DNA of 9,641 bases from an uncultured Neisseria sp. (GCA_927911515.1 CAKMQH010000217.1:1-9641); one strand, 5' to 3'. Shown: positions 1-6,599, counted from the stretch's first letter. Notes: generated by a model not told the origin, from the letters alone. Made by a program: numbers and translations.

Positions 1-119
1 GGTTGATGTCGATTAAAACCATATCGTCGCACAAGGCTTGGTTGAGCATGGAATAGGCGTAGCTGACACCGACCGCACCCCAAGCCCACAACGACTACTT
101 TGTTACCAACTTTTTTCAT
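1..119 (-). pseudogene. ldh: L-lactate dehydrogenase, 5' end only, frameshifted
   Basis: This is the start of an NAD-dependent L-lactate dehydrogenase (pyruvate/L-lactate interconversion, cytoplasmic); the rest lies beyond the left edge. The minus-strand ATG at 119-117 opens MKKVGNKVVVVGLG, the first beta strand of an LDH/MDH Rossmann fold. Directly read, the frame then gives CGRCQLRLF, which is not LDH. Removing one G from the four-G run (C4 on the plus strand, 78-81) restores GLGAVGVSYAYSMLNQ followed by ALCDDMVLIDIN, ending at the acidic residue expected to hold the NAD ribose. The family identification is strong. Whether the extra G is real or a sequencing error cannot be told here. No stop occurs in the shifted frame before the window ends. 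Confidence 0.8.
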
Positions 120-181
120 GTTTATTCCTGTTTGTTTGTGAATAGGAATTATTAATAACACTTGGACGGGGTGGCGTCAAA

Positions 182-194
182 TTTCAGACGACCT
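182..194 (-). repeat. DNA uptake sequence (minus orientation)
   Basis: TTTCAGACGACCT, the reverse complement of AGGTCGTCTGAAA. It lies at the 3' end of the LysR remnant, and the TGA inside the DUS is that reading frame's stop codon. Confidence 0.9.
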
Positions 195-365
195 CTACCC
201 GCAGCACATCCACAATCAACTTAAACACATTCGAATGCCCGCGGCGGCTGGGGTAATAGAGGTAAAGCGGATCGTAAGTAATGGCGTATTCGGGGAAGAG
301 CTCGACCAGTTGTCCCGAATGGAGTGCATCTGCCAAGCTCATACTGTGCTATCCACGCGATGCCG
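184..365 (-). pseudogene. LysR-type regulator, C-terminal remnant
   Basis: The minus strand from 342 to 184 encodes about 52 residues including ADALHSGQLVELFPEY and LYLYYPSRRGHSNVFKLI followed by VDVLR. This is the typical end of the effector-binding domain of a LysR-family transcriptional regulator. Upstream, the piece LGIAW just before 342 fits the same domain but is in another frame, so the remnant has a frameshift near 340-350. The DNA-binding helix-turn-helix and most of the effector domain are missing. Homology stops at the DUS at 366-378, beyond which the sequence turns AT-rich. The final codons GTC GTC TGA come from the DUS at 182-194. It cannot encode a working regulator; it looks like the stub left when the flanking AT-rich block was acquired. 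The family call is strong, the history is inference. Confidence 0.75.
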
Positions 366-378
366 AGGTCGTCTGAAA
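366..378 (+). repeat. DNA uptake sequence at the edge of the AT-rich block
   Basis: AGGTCGTCTGAAA, an exact copy. To its left the sequence is LysR-like with ordinary Neisseria composition; to its right it becomes AT-rich and non-homologous. It marks the left edge of the ATPase/TOPRIM block. Confidence 0.9.
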
Positions 379-580
379 AGAGTTTCGGAAAAATTTTTAT
401 ACCAATATTTTAAAAACGGCGTTCTAGCAAAGTTGATACTTATCTGAGAATTCATGTAAGAATAATGTTTTTTAAAACAATAGTATAGCTTGATTTTTGC
501 ACAAGAAAAAGGTTGCCATCCTATGAAATGCTCTGTATGCTTTCAAACACGTTTTGTTGATAAATTCAAGAGAATGAAAA
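379..580. other. AT-rich leader region of the ATPase gene
   Basis: No gene of ordinary size is seen here. The stretch is AT-rich and presumably holds the promoter of the downstream operon, but no convincing sigma-70 pair was found: candidates such as TTGATA at 433-438 lack a good -10 at the right spacing. A 22-codon open frame (523-591) overlaps the ATPase start and is listed separately. Confidence 0.5.
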
Positions 581-591
581 ATGAAAATTAA
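523..591 (+). CDS. possible 22-residue leader peptide with a CxxC motif
   Basis: An ATG at 523 opens a frame of 22 codons beginning MKCSVCFQTRFVDKF and ending at TAA 589-591. It overlaps the first 11 bases of the ATPase gene in another frame. A purine-rich AAAAAGG lies about ten bases upstream, so translation is possible. It could couple translation to the ATPase, be the remnant of a longer zinc-ribbon-like protein, or be chance. No family is recognised and the evidence is weak. Confidence 0.2.
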   Translation: MKCSVCFQTRFVDKFKRMKNEN

Positions 592-1846
592 CTATTTGGA
601 AATTAAAGGATTTAAAAGTATCCAAAATGTAGAGCTAAAAGATGTTTCTCCTTTTATGGTTTTAGCGGGGGCAAACGGTACGGGTAAAAGTAATTTTGTC
701 GATGCCTTGGCATTTTTATCAAAAGTGATTGATATGGGAGTGAGCAAGGCAGTATCTGAGTTTGGTGGTGTGAAAAACTTAATTGATCCAAAACAGAAAA
801 ATGAGATTATCAGCTATCGAATAAATGCAGAGATTGAAGAACAAGTATATGAATATGAAATAGATATTCTTCTAAGTAAATCATCGTTACTCCCCTCATT
901 GCCTACAGTGCCTGTATCGGTGAAACATGAATATTTGAAAATTTTTAAAAATGGAAAAACTATTTTTGACAGTAGTGAGGAAGCTCGAAAATTAGAATTA
1001 AAGAAAAAAGAAGGAAATGAAAATAAGTTTGTAGAATATCTATCCTCAATTTTATTAGGGATAACTGGTGGAACTGTTTTGGGGGCATTAAAAAATAGTG
1101 ATGAAATGAGTAAGGAAATCGTTAAAGGTGCAATGACGGGTATTATTCTTAAATTTTTAAGTGATAATAAAAATTCATTAGATACCAGCATATTGTACCA
1201 AAATAATTCATTTAATTTACTTAAAGATGTAAAGATATTTCGTATAGATCCTTTTAAAATCAAAGATCTTCGCAATAATGCCAATAACCCTGAAAAGCTG
1301 AATACAGACGGTAGCAATATTGCTGCAGTGTTAGAACATCTTGAGGATAACGACGAATTACGCGAGCAAATCATTGAATGGATGAGTGTGATTGTCCCCG
1401 AAATGCAGCAACTCTCTGTTCAAACGCAAAAAATTGATGACTCAAAAGGGTTATTTTTCGAGGAAGACAGCGGTAATCGTTTCCCCGCCCATATGGTTTC
1501 GGACGGCACAATTTATGCCTTATGTTTGTTGGTTGCCGTTTTAACGCGTGTAAAACAGCCCGGCATTACCATCATTGAAGAACCTGAGCGTGGCTTACAT
1601 CCGAAAGCTATCAGTGAACTGATCGGCTTTATACGTGAATATGTAAGCCCTCACCATCCAATTATTCTGACAACTCATAGTGAATCGGTAGTGCGTAGCT
1701 TGGAATTGGAAGAGTTGTATTTTGTCAGTAAATCTCAAGGCAAAACCCAAATTAAAGATGTTCGGAAGTCCGGTGTCGATAAAAACAAAATTCCGTTAGA
1801 TACGGCTTGGCTGACCAATCTGCTGGGAGGAGGATTGCCATGGTAA
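581..1846 (+). CDS. AAA family ATPase (AAA_15/AAA_21, OLD/SMC-like), putative defence protein
   Basis: A 421-residue ABC/SMC-type ATPase. It opens MKINYLEIKGFKSIQNVEL, the usual N-terminal strand of RecF/SMC-like ATPases. Walker A is GANGTGKSN (residues 30-38), the signature-like MVSDGT is at 305-310, Walker B is ITIIEEPERGLHP (329-341) with tandem acidic residues, and the switch histidine is in TTHSES (H366). Between the two halves is a variable insert with two glycine-rich hydrophobic segments (about 157-171 and 183-195), unusual for a soluble ATPase. The next gene overlaps by 7 bases and encodes a TOPRIM/DUF4276-like protein. Such AAA ATPase plus TOPRIM-type pairs occur in PARIS- and OLD-like anti-phage systems, where the ATPase senses and the partner acts. 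The gene is AT-rich compared with its neighbours and contains no internal DUS, suggesting transfer. Start: ATG 581, preceded by a weak AAGAGA. The ATPase assignment is firm; the defence role is inferred from context. Confidence 0.85.
   Translation: MKINYLEIKGFKSIQNVELKDVSPFMVLAGANGTGKSNFVDALAFLSKVIDMGVSKAVSEFGGVKNLIDPKQKNEIISYRINAEIEEQVYEYEIDILLSKSSLLPSLPTVPVSVKHEYLKIFKNGKTIFDSSEEARKLELKKKEGNENKFVEYLSSILLGITGGTVLGALKNSDEMSKEIVKGAMTGIILKFLSDNKNSLDTSILYQNNSFNLLKDVKIFRIDPFKIKDLRNNANNPEKLNTDGSNIAAVLEHLEDNDELREQIIEWMSVIVPEMQQLSVQTQKIDDSKGLFFEEDSGNRFPAHMVSDGTIYALCLLVAVLTRVKQPGITIIEEPERGLHPKAISELIGFIREYVSPHHPIILTTHSESVVRSLELEELYFVSKSQGKTQIKDVRKSGVDKNKIPLDTAWLTNLLGGGLPW
1825..1839 (+). promoter_or_regulatory. 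strong ribosome binding site inside the upstream gene
   Basis: GGGAGGAGG (1825-1833) lies six bases before the ATG at 1840, within the last codons of the ATPase gene (residues LLGGGLPW). It decides the start of the second gene in favour of ATG 1840 over the in-frame TTG at 1807, and favours translational coupling. Confidence 0.8.
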
Positions 1847-2412
1847 AAGTCGGATTTATTGTTGAAGGGTCATGCGAAAAGATTATTATCGAATCAGAGG
1901 CATTCAAGACCTTTTTACACAGGAATGATTTTGAATTGATTGAACCTGTTGTTGATGCCAATGGCGCAGGTAATTTATTGCCTCATAATATTGAGCCCTT
2001 TATTGGTGTTTTGGAAGCAAATGGAGCAGAAAGACTGTATATTTTGACGGATTCGGACGGACTCCCTGTTGAAGGTGTTAAGGAAAGAATCAGCCACGCG
2101 AAAATTACTGCCTATTTTATTGCGGTTAAAGCGATAGAAGCATGGTTTCTAGCAGATACTCAAGCCATGAAAAAATTTTTAGAAATTGAAGATTTTGAGG
2201 GAGAACAGTTTCCGGAAGAGACGCCCGAATTGCCTTGGGACAGAATCAGCAAAATTGTCAAAGAAACCGGTTCTGCCAGAGGACTGGGAAACAAAGTTGG
2301 CTTTGCTAAGAAGATGATTAAATATTGGGAATTTTCAATCGAAAATGCTGCCACGCATCCAAACTGTCCGAGTGCAAAATGTGTTGTTGCACATTTTCAA
2401 TCTAATAGATAA
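1840..2412 (+). CDS. TOPRIM/DUF4276-like protein, partner of the AAA ATPase
   Basis: A 190-residue protein starting at ATG 1840; the start overlaps the ATPase stop as ATGGTAA. The N-terminus MVKVGFIVEGSCEK has the hydrophobic strand plus Glu9-Gly10 of TOPRIM-like folds. LYILTDSDG (66-74) supplies the acidic DxD pair (D71, D73), and AVKAIEAWFLAD (95-106) resembles the conserved E..WxLAD segment of DUF4276-type proteins. The C-terminal part, with GNKVGFAKKMIKYW and ATHPNCPSAK, is probably a family-specific substrate or ATPase contact. By analogy with AriB of PARIS and the TOPRIM domain of OLD it may be a metal-dependent nuclease controlled by the ATPase. This is inference: no full catalytic site was verified. 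An inverted DUS hairpin ends the two-gene operon. RloB-like or other small partner families are alternatives. The pairing is certain, the exact family moderately so. Confidence 0.75.
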   Translation: MVKVGFIVEGSCEKIIIESEAFKTFLHRNDFELIEPVVDANGAGNLLPHNIEPFIGVLEANGAERLYILTDSDGLPVEGVKERISHAKITAYFIAVKAIEAWFLADTQAMKKFLEIEDFEGEQFPEETPELPWDRISKIVKETGSARGLGNKVGFAKKMIKYWEFSIENAATHPNCPSAKCVVAHFQSNR

Positions 2413-2504
2413 AAATCGTCTGAACGTATAGTTTAAAGATGGCCAATAATATTGCTCTACCATCTCTATATTGAAAATTTTTCTAATCTTTCTAAGATAA
2501 AAAG

Positions 2505-2546
2505 GTCGTCTGAAAACCAAGTTTATTTTTCAGACGACATTTTTTT
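2505..2546 (+). terminator. inverted DUS terminator of the ATPase/TOPRIM operon
   Basis: GTCGTCTGAAAA (2505-2516) pairs perfectly with TTTTCAGACGAC (2527-2538) across a ten-base loop, followed by seven T (2540-2546). The left arm belongs to an exact DUS (2503-2515); the right arm is a variant reading ATGTCGTCTGAAA on the minus strand. Confidence 0.85.
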
Positions 2547-2635
2547 ATAATTTGCTATTAAAAAATAATATTCTGGCGTTGAGTTATCAGTCATAGAATT
2601 AAGTGCTTCTAGGCAGATTTACTAGATTGACTTAG

Positions 2636-2740
2636 GTATTGCTATTGAAATCCGAATCTTCGGACCTCTTTTTAACTTTGCAGCAAGCCAAAGAATATCC
2701 CATCATTTCCTATTTGGAAAATATGCTGTTCGTAAATTGA
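2636..2740 (+). pseudogene. short coding-like remnant, unidentified
   Basis: After a TAG at 2633-2635 this frame is open to TGA 2738-2740 and reads VLLLKSESSDLFLTLQQAK then EYPIISYLENMLFVN. Codon use resembles real Neisseria coding sequence, and the fragment sits between the AT-rich block and the dioxygenase. It may be the end of a gene lost on insertion of the block. No family is recognised, and at about 34 residues it could be chance. Confidence 0.2.
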
Positions 2741-2800
2741 GATTTATTGCTTAATCATTTATCCGTACAATCCGCCTCATCAAATATTAAGGAGGCAGTG

Positions 2801-3587
2801 ATGAAAAAAATGCCTGTATTGTTTGTCGGGCATGGTAGTCCGATGAATGTGTTGGATAAGGAAAATCCTTTCAACCAAAATCTCAGCCTGATTACGCAAA
2901 AATTTGCCAAACCGAAAGCGATTTTGATGATTTCGGCGCATTGGTACAGTAGCCGTTTGCAGGTTACATCGGGCGAACGTCCTGAAATGATTTATGATTT
3001 TTACGGATTTCCTGAAGAGCTCAGTCAAGTGCAATATCCGGCGCCTGGTTTGCCTGAGTTGGCGGAACAAGTGCGGTCGTTATTGCGGCCGGAGAATGTC
3101 GAGCTGAACCCGACACGCGGTTTTGATCATGGCACTTGGGCGGTGTTGAAATTTCTGTATCCCGATGCCGATATTCCTGTGGTGCAGCTCAGTCTCAACC
3201 GTTTGCAGTCGGCGGAATGGCATTTCAATTTGGCGAAAAAAATTATCTGCTTTGCGCGAACAGGGTGTGTTGATTATCGGCAGCGGCAATATTATTCATA
3301 ATTTGAGCGTGATGAGTAGGGCGCATATCAATCAAATCGGCGCGGGTTATGACTGGGCGTTTGCGTTCCGTGAAGCGGTCAATCAGGCGATTGTTGAACG
3401 GGATGACGACACGTTGATTCATTACGAACGGCTGGGTGAAAAGGCGATGCTCTCCGTGCCGACGCCGGATCACTATTTACCTTTTCTTTGCATTATGGCA
3501 TTACGCGAACCGGATGATTCCATTACATTTTTCAACGACAACCTTGTCGCTGGTTCGCTCAGTATGACTTCGCTTTTAGTGGGGTAA
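2801..3587 (+). pseudogene. ygiD: YgiD/DODA-type extradiol ring-cleavage dioxygenase, frameshifted
   Basis: A class III extradiol dioxygenase of the LigB / 4,5-DOPA dioxygenase family (zinc or iron, opens catechol rings; physiological substrate in bacteria unclear). ATG 2801 follows AAGGAGG with five bases spacing. Frame 1 gives MKKMPVLFVGHGSPMN (H11), ISAHWYS (H47), YDFYGFPEEL and GFDHGTWAVLKFLYP (H110), then at LAKKI runs off to a stop at 3301. Frame 2 continues at once as KLSALREQGVLIIGSGNIIH with NLS, then VPTPDHYLPFL, to TAA 3585-3587. The join is the seven-A run 3236-3242; six A restores one 261-residue protein, the normal family length. The metal-ligand histidines in IIHNL and DHYLP lie after the break, so the truncated 166-residue product should be inactive. 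Start and family are certain; whether the extra A is real is not. Confidence 0.85.
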
Positions 3588-3597
3588 AAGGAAAAAT

Positions 3598-3645
3598 ATG
3601 GCAACGCTATTTCGGTCAGATTATGATTCAATACAGCATATTTGA
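3598..3645 (+). pseudogene. 15-codon open frame after the dioxygenase, possibly a truncated gene
   Basis: MATLFRSDYDSIQHI ends at TGA 3643-3645. It has a good ribosome site (AAAGGA, five bases before ATG) directly behind the dioxygenase stop, as for a second gene in an operon, but no continuing homology is recognised in any frame before the terminator at 3720. It may be the stub of a deleted downstream gene. Confidence 0.2.
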
Positions 3646-3719
3646 TTGAAAATGCCAGGTTTACTGACGCGGGCTATTTTTTGTTTTTCAGTCAAAGAAA
3701 CCATTGCATCAGTTTGTTA

Positions 3720-3764
3720 AAAGGTCGTCTGAAAACCTGATTTGGCGTTTTTCAGACGACCTTT
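3720..3764. terminator. bidirectional inverted DUS terminator
   Basis: AAAGGTCGTCTGAAAA (3720-3735) pairs with TTTTCAGACGACCTTT (3749-3764) across 13 bases. Both arms contain exact DUS. It lies between the convergent dioxygenase and aldose epimerase genes and can serve both; the following T-rich runs are short in both directions. Confidence 0.8.
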
Positions 3765-3790
3765 GCTTTGCCGGTAAAGATTTGGACTGT

Positions 3791-4717
3791 TTACGGACGG
3801 CTTGCGGCGATGTGGTAGCGCGTTTCAAATGCGGCTTCTTCTTCCGCGTTCAGAACAATCACCCCTAAGCCGTTGTTGAAACAGTCAGGCGCGCCGCTGA
3901 GGTTTTCGATAGCGATGGAGTCGCGGGTCGGCGGGGTGAAGATTTGCAGGTAGGGATAGGATGCGTCAGGGTAAATGCTCAGGGTCAGTCCGTTGCCTGA
4001 AAGCGTGCAGGCGGCGGATTTTTGGCGTGCTAAGGCAAAGCTGTTGTCCAATTCGATGCCTGCCAGGCTTGAGGTCGTCTGAAAACGGGTATCGTCGATC
4101 ATGCTGCCGTCGGGAACCAAATCGGCATCGAAGCCCAAGCGTTTGCTGCTGTCGATTTCCAGCGACCAATCATCGGTTTTGCCGCCGAGTGTGAAATAGG
4201 GGTGCCAGCCGTCTGCGAGTGGCATGGCGGTTGTGCCTTGGTTGCGGACGGTGGAGCGGATGCTTAAACCTTCTGCGCTGAGGCGGTAGCGGACGGTCAG
4301 GCTGAAGGGGAAAGGGTAGCCGCTGTCGTCTTGTGCGTAATCTGCGCGGATTTCGACTTCGGCGGATTGGTCGTCGGCATGGCTGTTGACGAGGGCAAAC
4401 TCGCGGTCATACATTAAACCGTGTGCCGCGTGTTCGGCGAGTTTGAATTTGCCGCACTGATACGCTTTGCCGTCAAAGCTGTATTTGCCGTGGCGCAGGC
4501 GGCAGGCGTACGGGCTGAGCTTGCCGCTGCGGAACCATTCGGTCAGGCTCTCGCGGGCGTGTTGCGGGGTGTCGTAGGCTTTGACGATGTTGAACCATGT
4601 GCCGTCGGGGCGGCGGATTTCGTAGCGGTTGAGCAGCCCGCCGTAGAGATAAATTTCCGCGCGCAAATCGGCTGAGGCGAGCAGCAGGCGGTCGTTGTCG
4701 GTTGTGAGTGTGAACAT
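3791..4717 (-). CDS. aldose 1-epimerase family protein (GalM-like)
   Basis: A 308-residue cytoplasmic protein of the galactose mutarotase superfamily, which interconverts alpha and beta anomers of hexoses; the sugar used here is not predictable. The beta-rich sequence holds the expected landmarks: EHAAHGLMYD (H99), ADGWHPYF (H172, the catalytic-type His), ELDNSF (D224) and SIAIENLSGAPDCFNNG (E271, catalytic base position). The length is close to the family norm and no break is seen. ATG 4717-4715 follows AGGAG with seven bases spacing. A DUS is embedded at 4072-4084 and is read as FQTTS (residues 212-216), so the uptake signal is part of the protein. It is transcribed in the same direction as the VWA lipoprotein upstream but separated by a hairpin, so is probably its own unit. 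A hexose-6-phosphate epimerase (YeaD type) is a less likely alternative. Confidence 0.85.
   Translation of the reverse strand: MFTLTTDNDRLLLASADLRAEIYLYGGLLNRYEIRRPDGTWFNIVKAYDTPQHARESLTEWFRSGKLSPYACRLRHGKYSFDGKAYQCGKFKLAEHAAHGLMYDREFALVNSHADDQSAEVEIRADYAQDDSGYPFPFSLTVRYRLSAEGLSIRSTVRNQGTTAMPLADGWHPYFTLGGKTDDWSLEIDSSKRLGFDADLVPDGSMIDDTRFQTTSSLAGIELDNSFALARQKSAACTLSGNGLTLSIYPDASYPYLQIFTPPTRDSIAIENLSGAPDCFNNGLGVIVLNAEEEAAFETRYHIAASRP
4072..4084 (+). repeat. intragenic DNA uptake sequence
   Basis: Exact AGGTCGTCTGAAA inside the aldose epimerase gene, antisense to it, coding FQTTS on the gene strand. Confidence 0.9.
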
Positions 4718-4753
4718 GAAGCGGCTCCTGATGGTGGTTGAGACAGGGTGTAT

Positions 4754-4787
4754 AAAAGGTCTCTGAAAAGTTTTCAGACGACCTTTT
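4754..4787 (-). terminator. DUS hairpin terminator of the VWA lipoprotein gene
   Basis: AAAAGGTCTCTGAAAA (4754-4769) faces TTTTCAGACGACCTTTT (4771-4787). The right arm is an exact minus-strand DUS; the left arm has lost one base, leaving a one-base bulge. On the minus strand the hairpin runs into TTTTATA, seven bases beyond the VWA stop codon. Confidence 0.7.
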
Positions 4788-4793
4788 GAGATT

Positions 4794-6388
4794 TTACTCT
4801 TTAACTAAAGGACCTGATGTTCCTCCGTGTCCGGCGGCGGTGCGCACCAGTTGGAGAAATTCGGATTTCAGACCGAACGGGTCATCGCCTTGGACTTTTT
4901 GTGCCATGTTTTCGATGTCTCTCCAACTGAGTTTGCCGTTGTATTCGCCGCCGCGCAGGGCTTGGGCATAGGAAGCGGCGGCAAGGGCGAGCAGGGTGTC
5001 TTTGTCGGCTTGGTCAAGCGGTTTGCTGCCGACGGGGACGGCTTGCTGCATCAATTGGCTGTCTTTTTGTCCGGGCAGTTTGTAGCGCACTTTGACAAAG
5101 GCGTATTCGTTTTTGCTGCCTTTAGCGGCTGGGGCTTTTTGATAGCGCGATTCTTCAAGCCAGCCTTGTTTGCCCTGCGGGATGATTTCATAGAGGGCGG
5201 TCACGCTGTGGCCTGCGCCGATGTCGCCCGCATCTACTTTGTCGTTGTTGAAGTCTTCATTGCGCAGGGTGCGGTTGGTATAGCCGACCAAGCGGTATTC
5301 TTTGACGGTGGCGGGGTTGAATTCGACTTGGATTTTGACATCTTGCGCTACGGTGGCGAGTGTGGAGGTCAGCTGCTGTTGCAGGACTTTTTTTCGCTTC
5401 TTTTTTCGTTGTCGATGTAGCTGTAATTGCCGTCGCCCGCATCGGCAATTTGTTCCATCATGTCTTCGTTGTAGTTGCCCATGCCGAAGCCCAGGGTGCT
5501 GAGTGAAACGCCGCTTTTGCGTTTTTCGGCAACCATGGATTTGAGGGTTTCGGTGTCGGATACGCCGACGTTAAAGTCACCATCGGTCGCCAGTAGGATG
5601 CGGTTGATGCCGTTGGGTACGAAGGCCTTTTGCGCTTGCTCATAAGCCATTTGCAGTGCGGATTCGCCGTCTGTCGCGCCGCCTGCACGCAGTTTGTCGA
5701 TGGCATTCAGGATGGTTTTTTTATCTGCACCTGAGGTGGGCGGGAGTACCAGATCTTCACCTGACGCATAGGTAATCAGGGTCACTTTGTCTTGCGGACG
5801 TAATTGTTGGGTCAGGATGCGAAGGGTTTTTTGAACCAGCGGCAGTTTGTTTTCCTCCCCCATACTGCCGGATACATCCACAAGGAAAACGAGGTTGGCA
5901 GGCGGCAGGTCTTTTTTCGCGGTGTCTTGAGCCTGTATGCCGATTTTGATGAGTTTGGCTTCCGGTTGCCATGGAGAATCAATGGTTTCAGTGTGAACGG
6001 CAAATGGACGGTTGTCAGTAGGCAGTGGATAGTTGTAGGGGAAATAATTGACGATTTCCTCAATCCGTACAGCGTCTTTGGGCGGCTGTTCGCCATTGGT
6101 CAGGAATCGGCGGACGTTGGCGTAGCTACCGGTATCGACGTCTATGCTGAATGTGGATACAGGCTCTTGGGCAACGGATTTGACCGGTTGGTCGGGTTGG
6201 TCTTGGTAGCGTTCGGTGTTTTCTGCAAGAGACAGATTTTCTTCAGCAACGGCGGCAGTAGACAGTGCTGCGTTGAGTGGAATCTGAAGACTGTCAGGTG
6301 AAGAACTTGAGTGTTCGTGTGAACCGGAACACGCTGCCAACGTTGCTAAAGTGAGTATGGAAACGGTTTTTAGAAAAAAACGGGGCAT
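4794..6388 (-). pseudogene. YfbK-like von Willebrand factor A lipoprotein, double frameshift
   Basis: The N-terminus MPRFFLKTVSILTLATLAAC is a lipoprotein signal with lipobox and Cys20, so the protein should be anchored in a membrane. Next come the YfbK-type N-terminal domain (TFSIDVDTGSYANVRRFL, 79-96; IVNYFPYNYPLP) and a VWA domain with an intact MIDAS: DVSGS (171-175), T239 and LATDGD (D269). The frame ends early at residue 339, but the other part (VKIQVEFNPATVKEYRLVGY, then TNRTLRNEDFNNDKVDAG, to VKE and TAA at 4796-4794) continues in a different frame. The break is at two adjacent A-runs, plus-strand T6 5401-5406 and T7 5388-5394. Removing one base from each gives NEKEAKKVLQQQLT and a 530-residue protein, slightly shorter than E. 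coli YfbK. Start: ATG 6388 with GGAG eight bases before. Function of the family is poorly defined. Confidence 0.8.
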
Positions 6389-6491
6389 GATTTAAGCTCC
6401 AGGGAAATATCACATGCTGATTGTTAAAAGTATTGATAGCAGTGTATCGGCAGATTCAACGATAGCGCAGGGTCACTTTTTATTTGGATTT

Positions 6492-6597
6492 TATAGTGGA
6501 TTAAATTTAAACCAGTACGGCGTTGCCTCACCTTTCCGTACTATCTGTACTGACTGCGGCTTCGTCACCTTGTCCTGATTTTTGTTAATCCACTATA
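6492..6597 (-). mobile_element. Correia repeat enclosed element, 106-bp internally deleted form
   Basis: It starts TATAGTGGATTAAATTTAAA and ends TTTTTGTTAATCCACTATA, the two classic Correia ends, with the usual internal text (CAGTACGGCGTTGCCTCACC; ACTGCGGCTTCG; CACCTTGTCCTGA). The length matches the short class lacking the central segment that carries the IHF site in the 150-bp class. Such elements are non-autonomous, insert at TA, form hairpin RNAs and can supply promoters. It lies 104 bases upstream of the VWA lipoprotein gene. The minus strand reads in the conventional orientation. Confidence 0.9.
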
Positions 6598-6599
6598 AT
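6570..6599 (+). promoter_or_regulatory. possible outward promoter at the right end of the Correia element
   Basis: TTGTCC (6570-6575) and TATAAT (6594-6599) are 18 bases apart; the -10 is completed by the first flanking bases after the element. Transcription would run through the second Correia element into the antisense strand of rluB. Inferred from sequence match only. Confidence 0.35.

Larger units (their letters stand above)
2413..2800. other. intergenic region between defence operon and dioxygenase
   Basis: This 388-base gap contains a degenerate DUS (TCGTCTGAA, 2416-2424), an inverted DUS terminator (2505-2546), a small palindrome TCCGAATCTTCGGA (2651-2664) followed by CCTCTTTTT, a short coding-like remnant (2636-2740) and the dioxygenase leader. 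A TACAAT at 2766-2771 could be the -10 of the dioxygenase promoter, but the -35 (TTTATT, 2743-2748) is poor. No complete gene is seen. Confidence 0.6.

Noticed and set aside
235..447. 70-residue plus-strand open frame at the left edge
   Set aside because: It runs antisense through the LysR remnant and across the DUS at 366-378 into unrelated AT-rich sequence; there is no ribosome site or family.
1807..1839. upstream TTG start for the TOPRIM-like protein
   Set aside because: The strong GGGAGGAGG lies between it and ATG 1840, and the family-like sequence begins at MVKVGFIVEG.
2651..2673. second terminator (TCCGAATCTTCGGA plus CCTCTTTTT)
   Set aside because: The stem is six pairs with a two-base loop, effectively four to five pairs, and it overlaps a coding-like frame; too weak to call.
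3236..3242. A7 tract as a phase-variation switch
   Set aside because: It is much shorter than the tracts that usually phase-vary in Neisseria, and several other short homopolymers in the window are affected in the same way; error or slippage is more likely.
3165..3587. separate 140-residue gene within the dioxygenase
   Set aside because: Its first 25 residues are out-of-frame dioxygenase sequence and the rest is the dioxygenase C-terminal half; it is one gene with a frameshift.
4827..5420. 197-residue open frame antisense to the VWA lipoprotein
   Set aside because: The opposite strand codes for recognisable YfbK-like C-terminal sequence; the frame is low-complexity and without family features.
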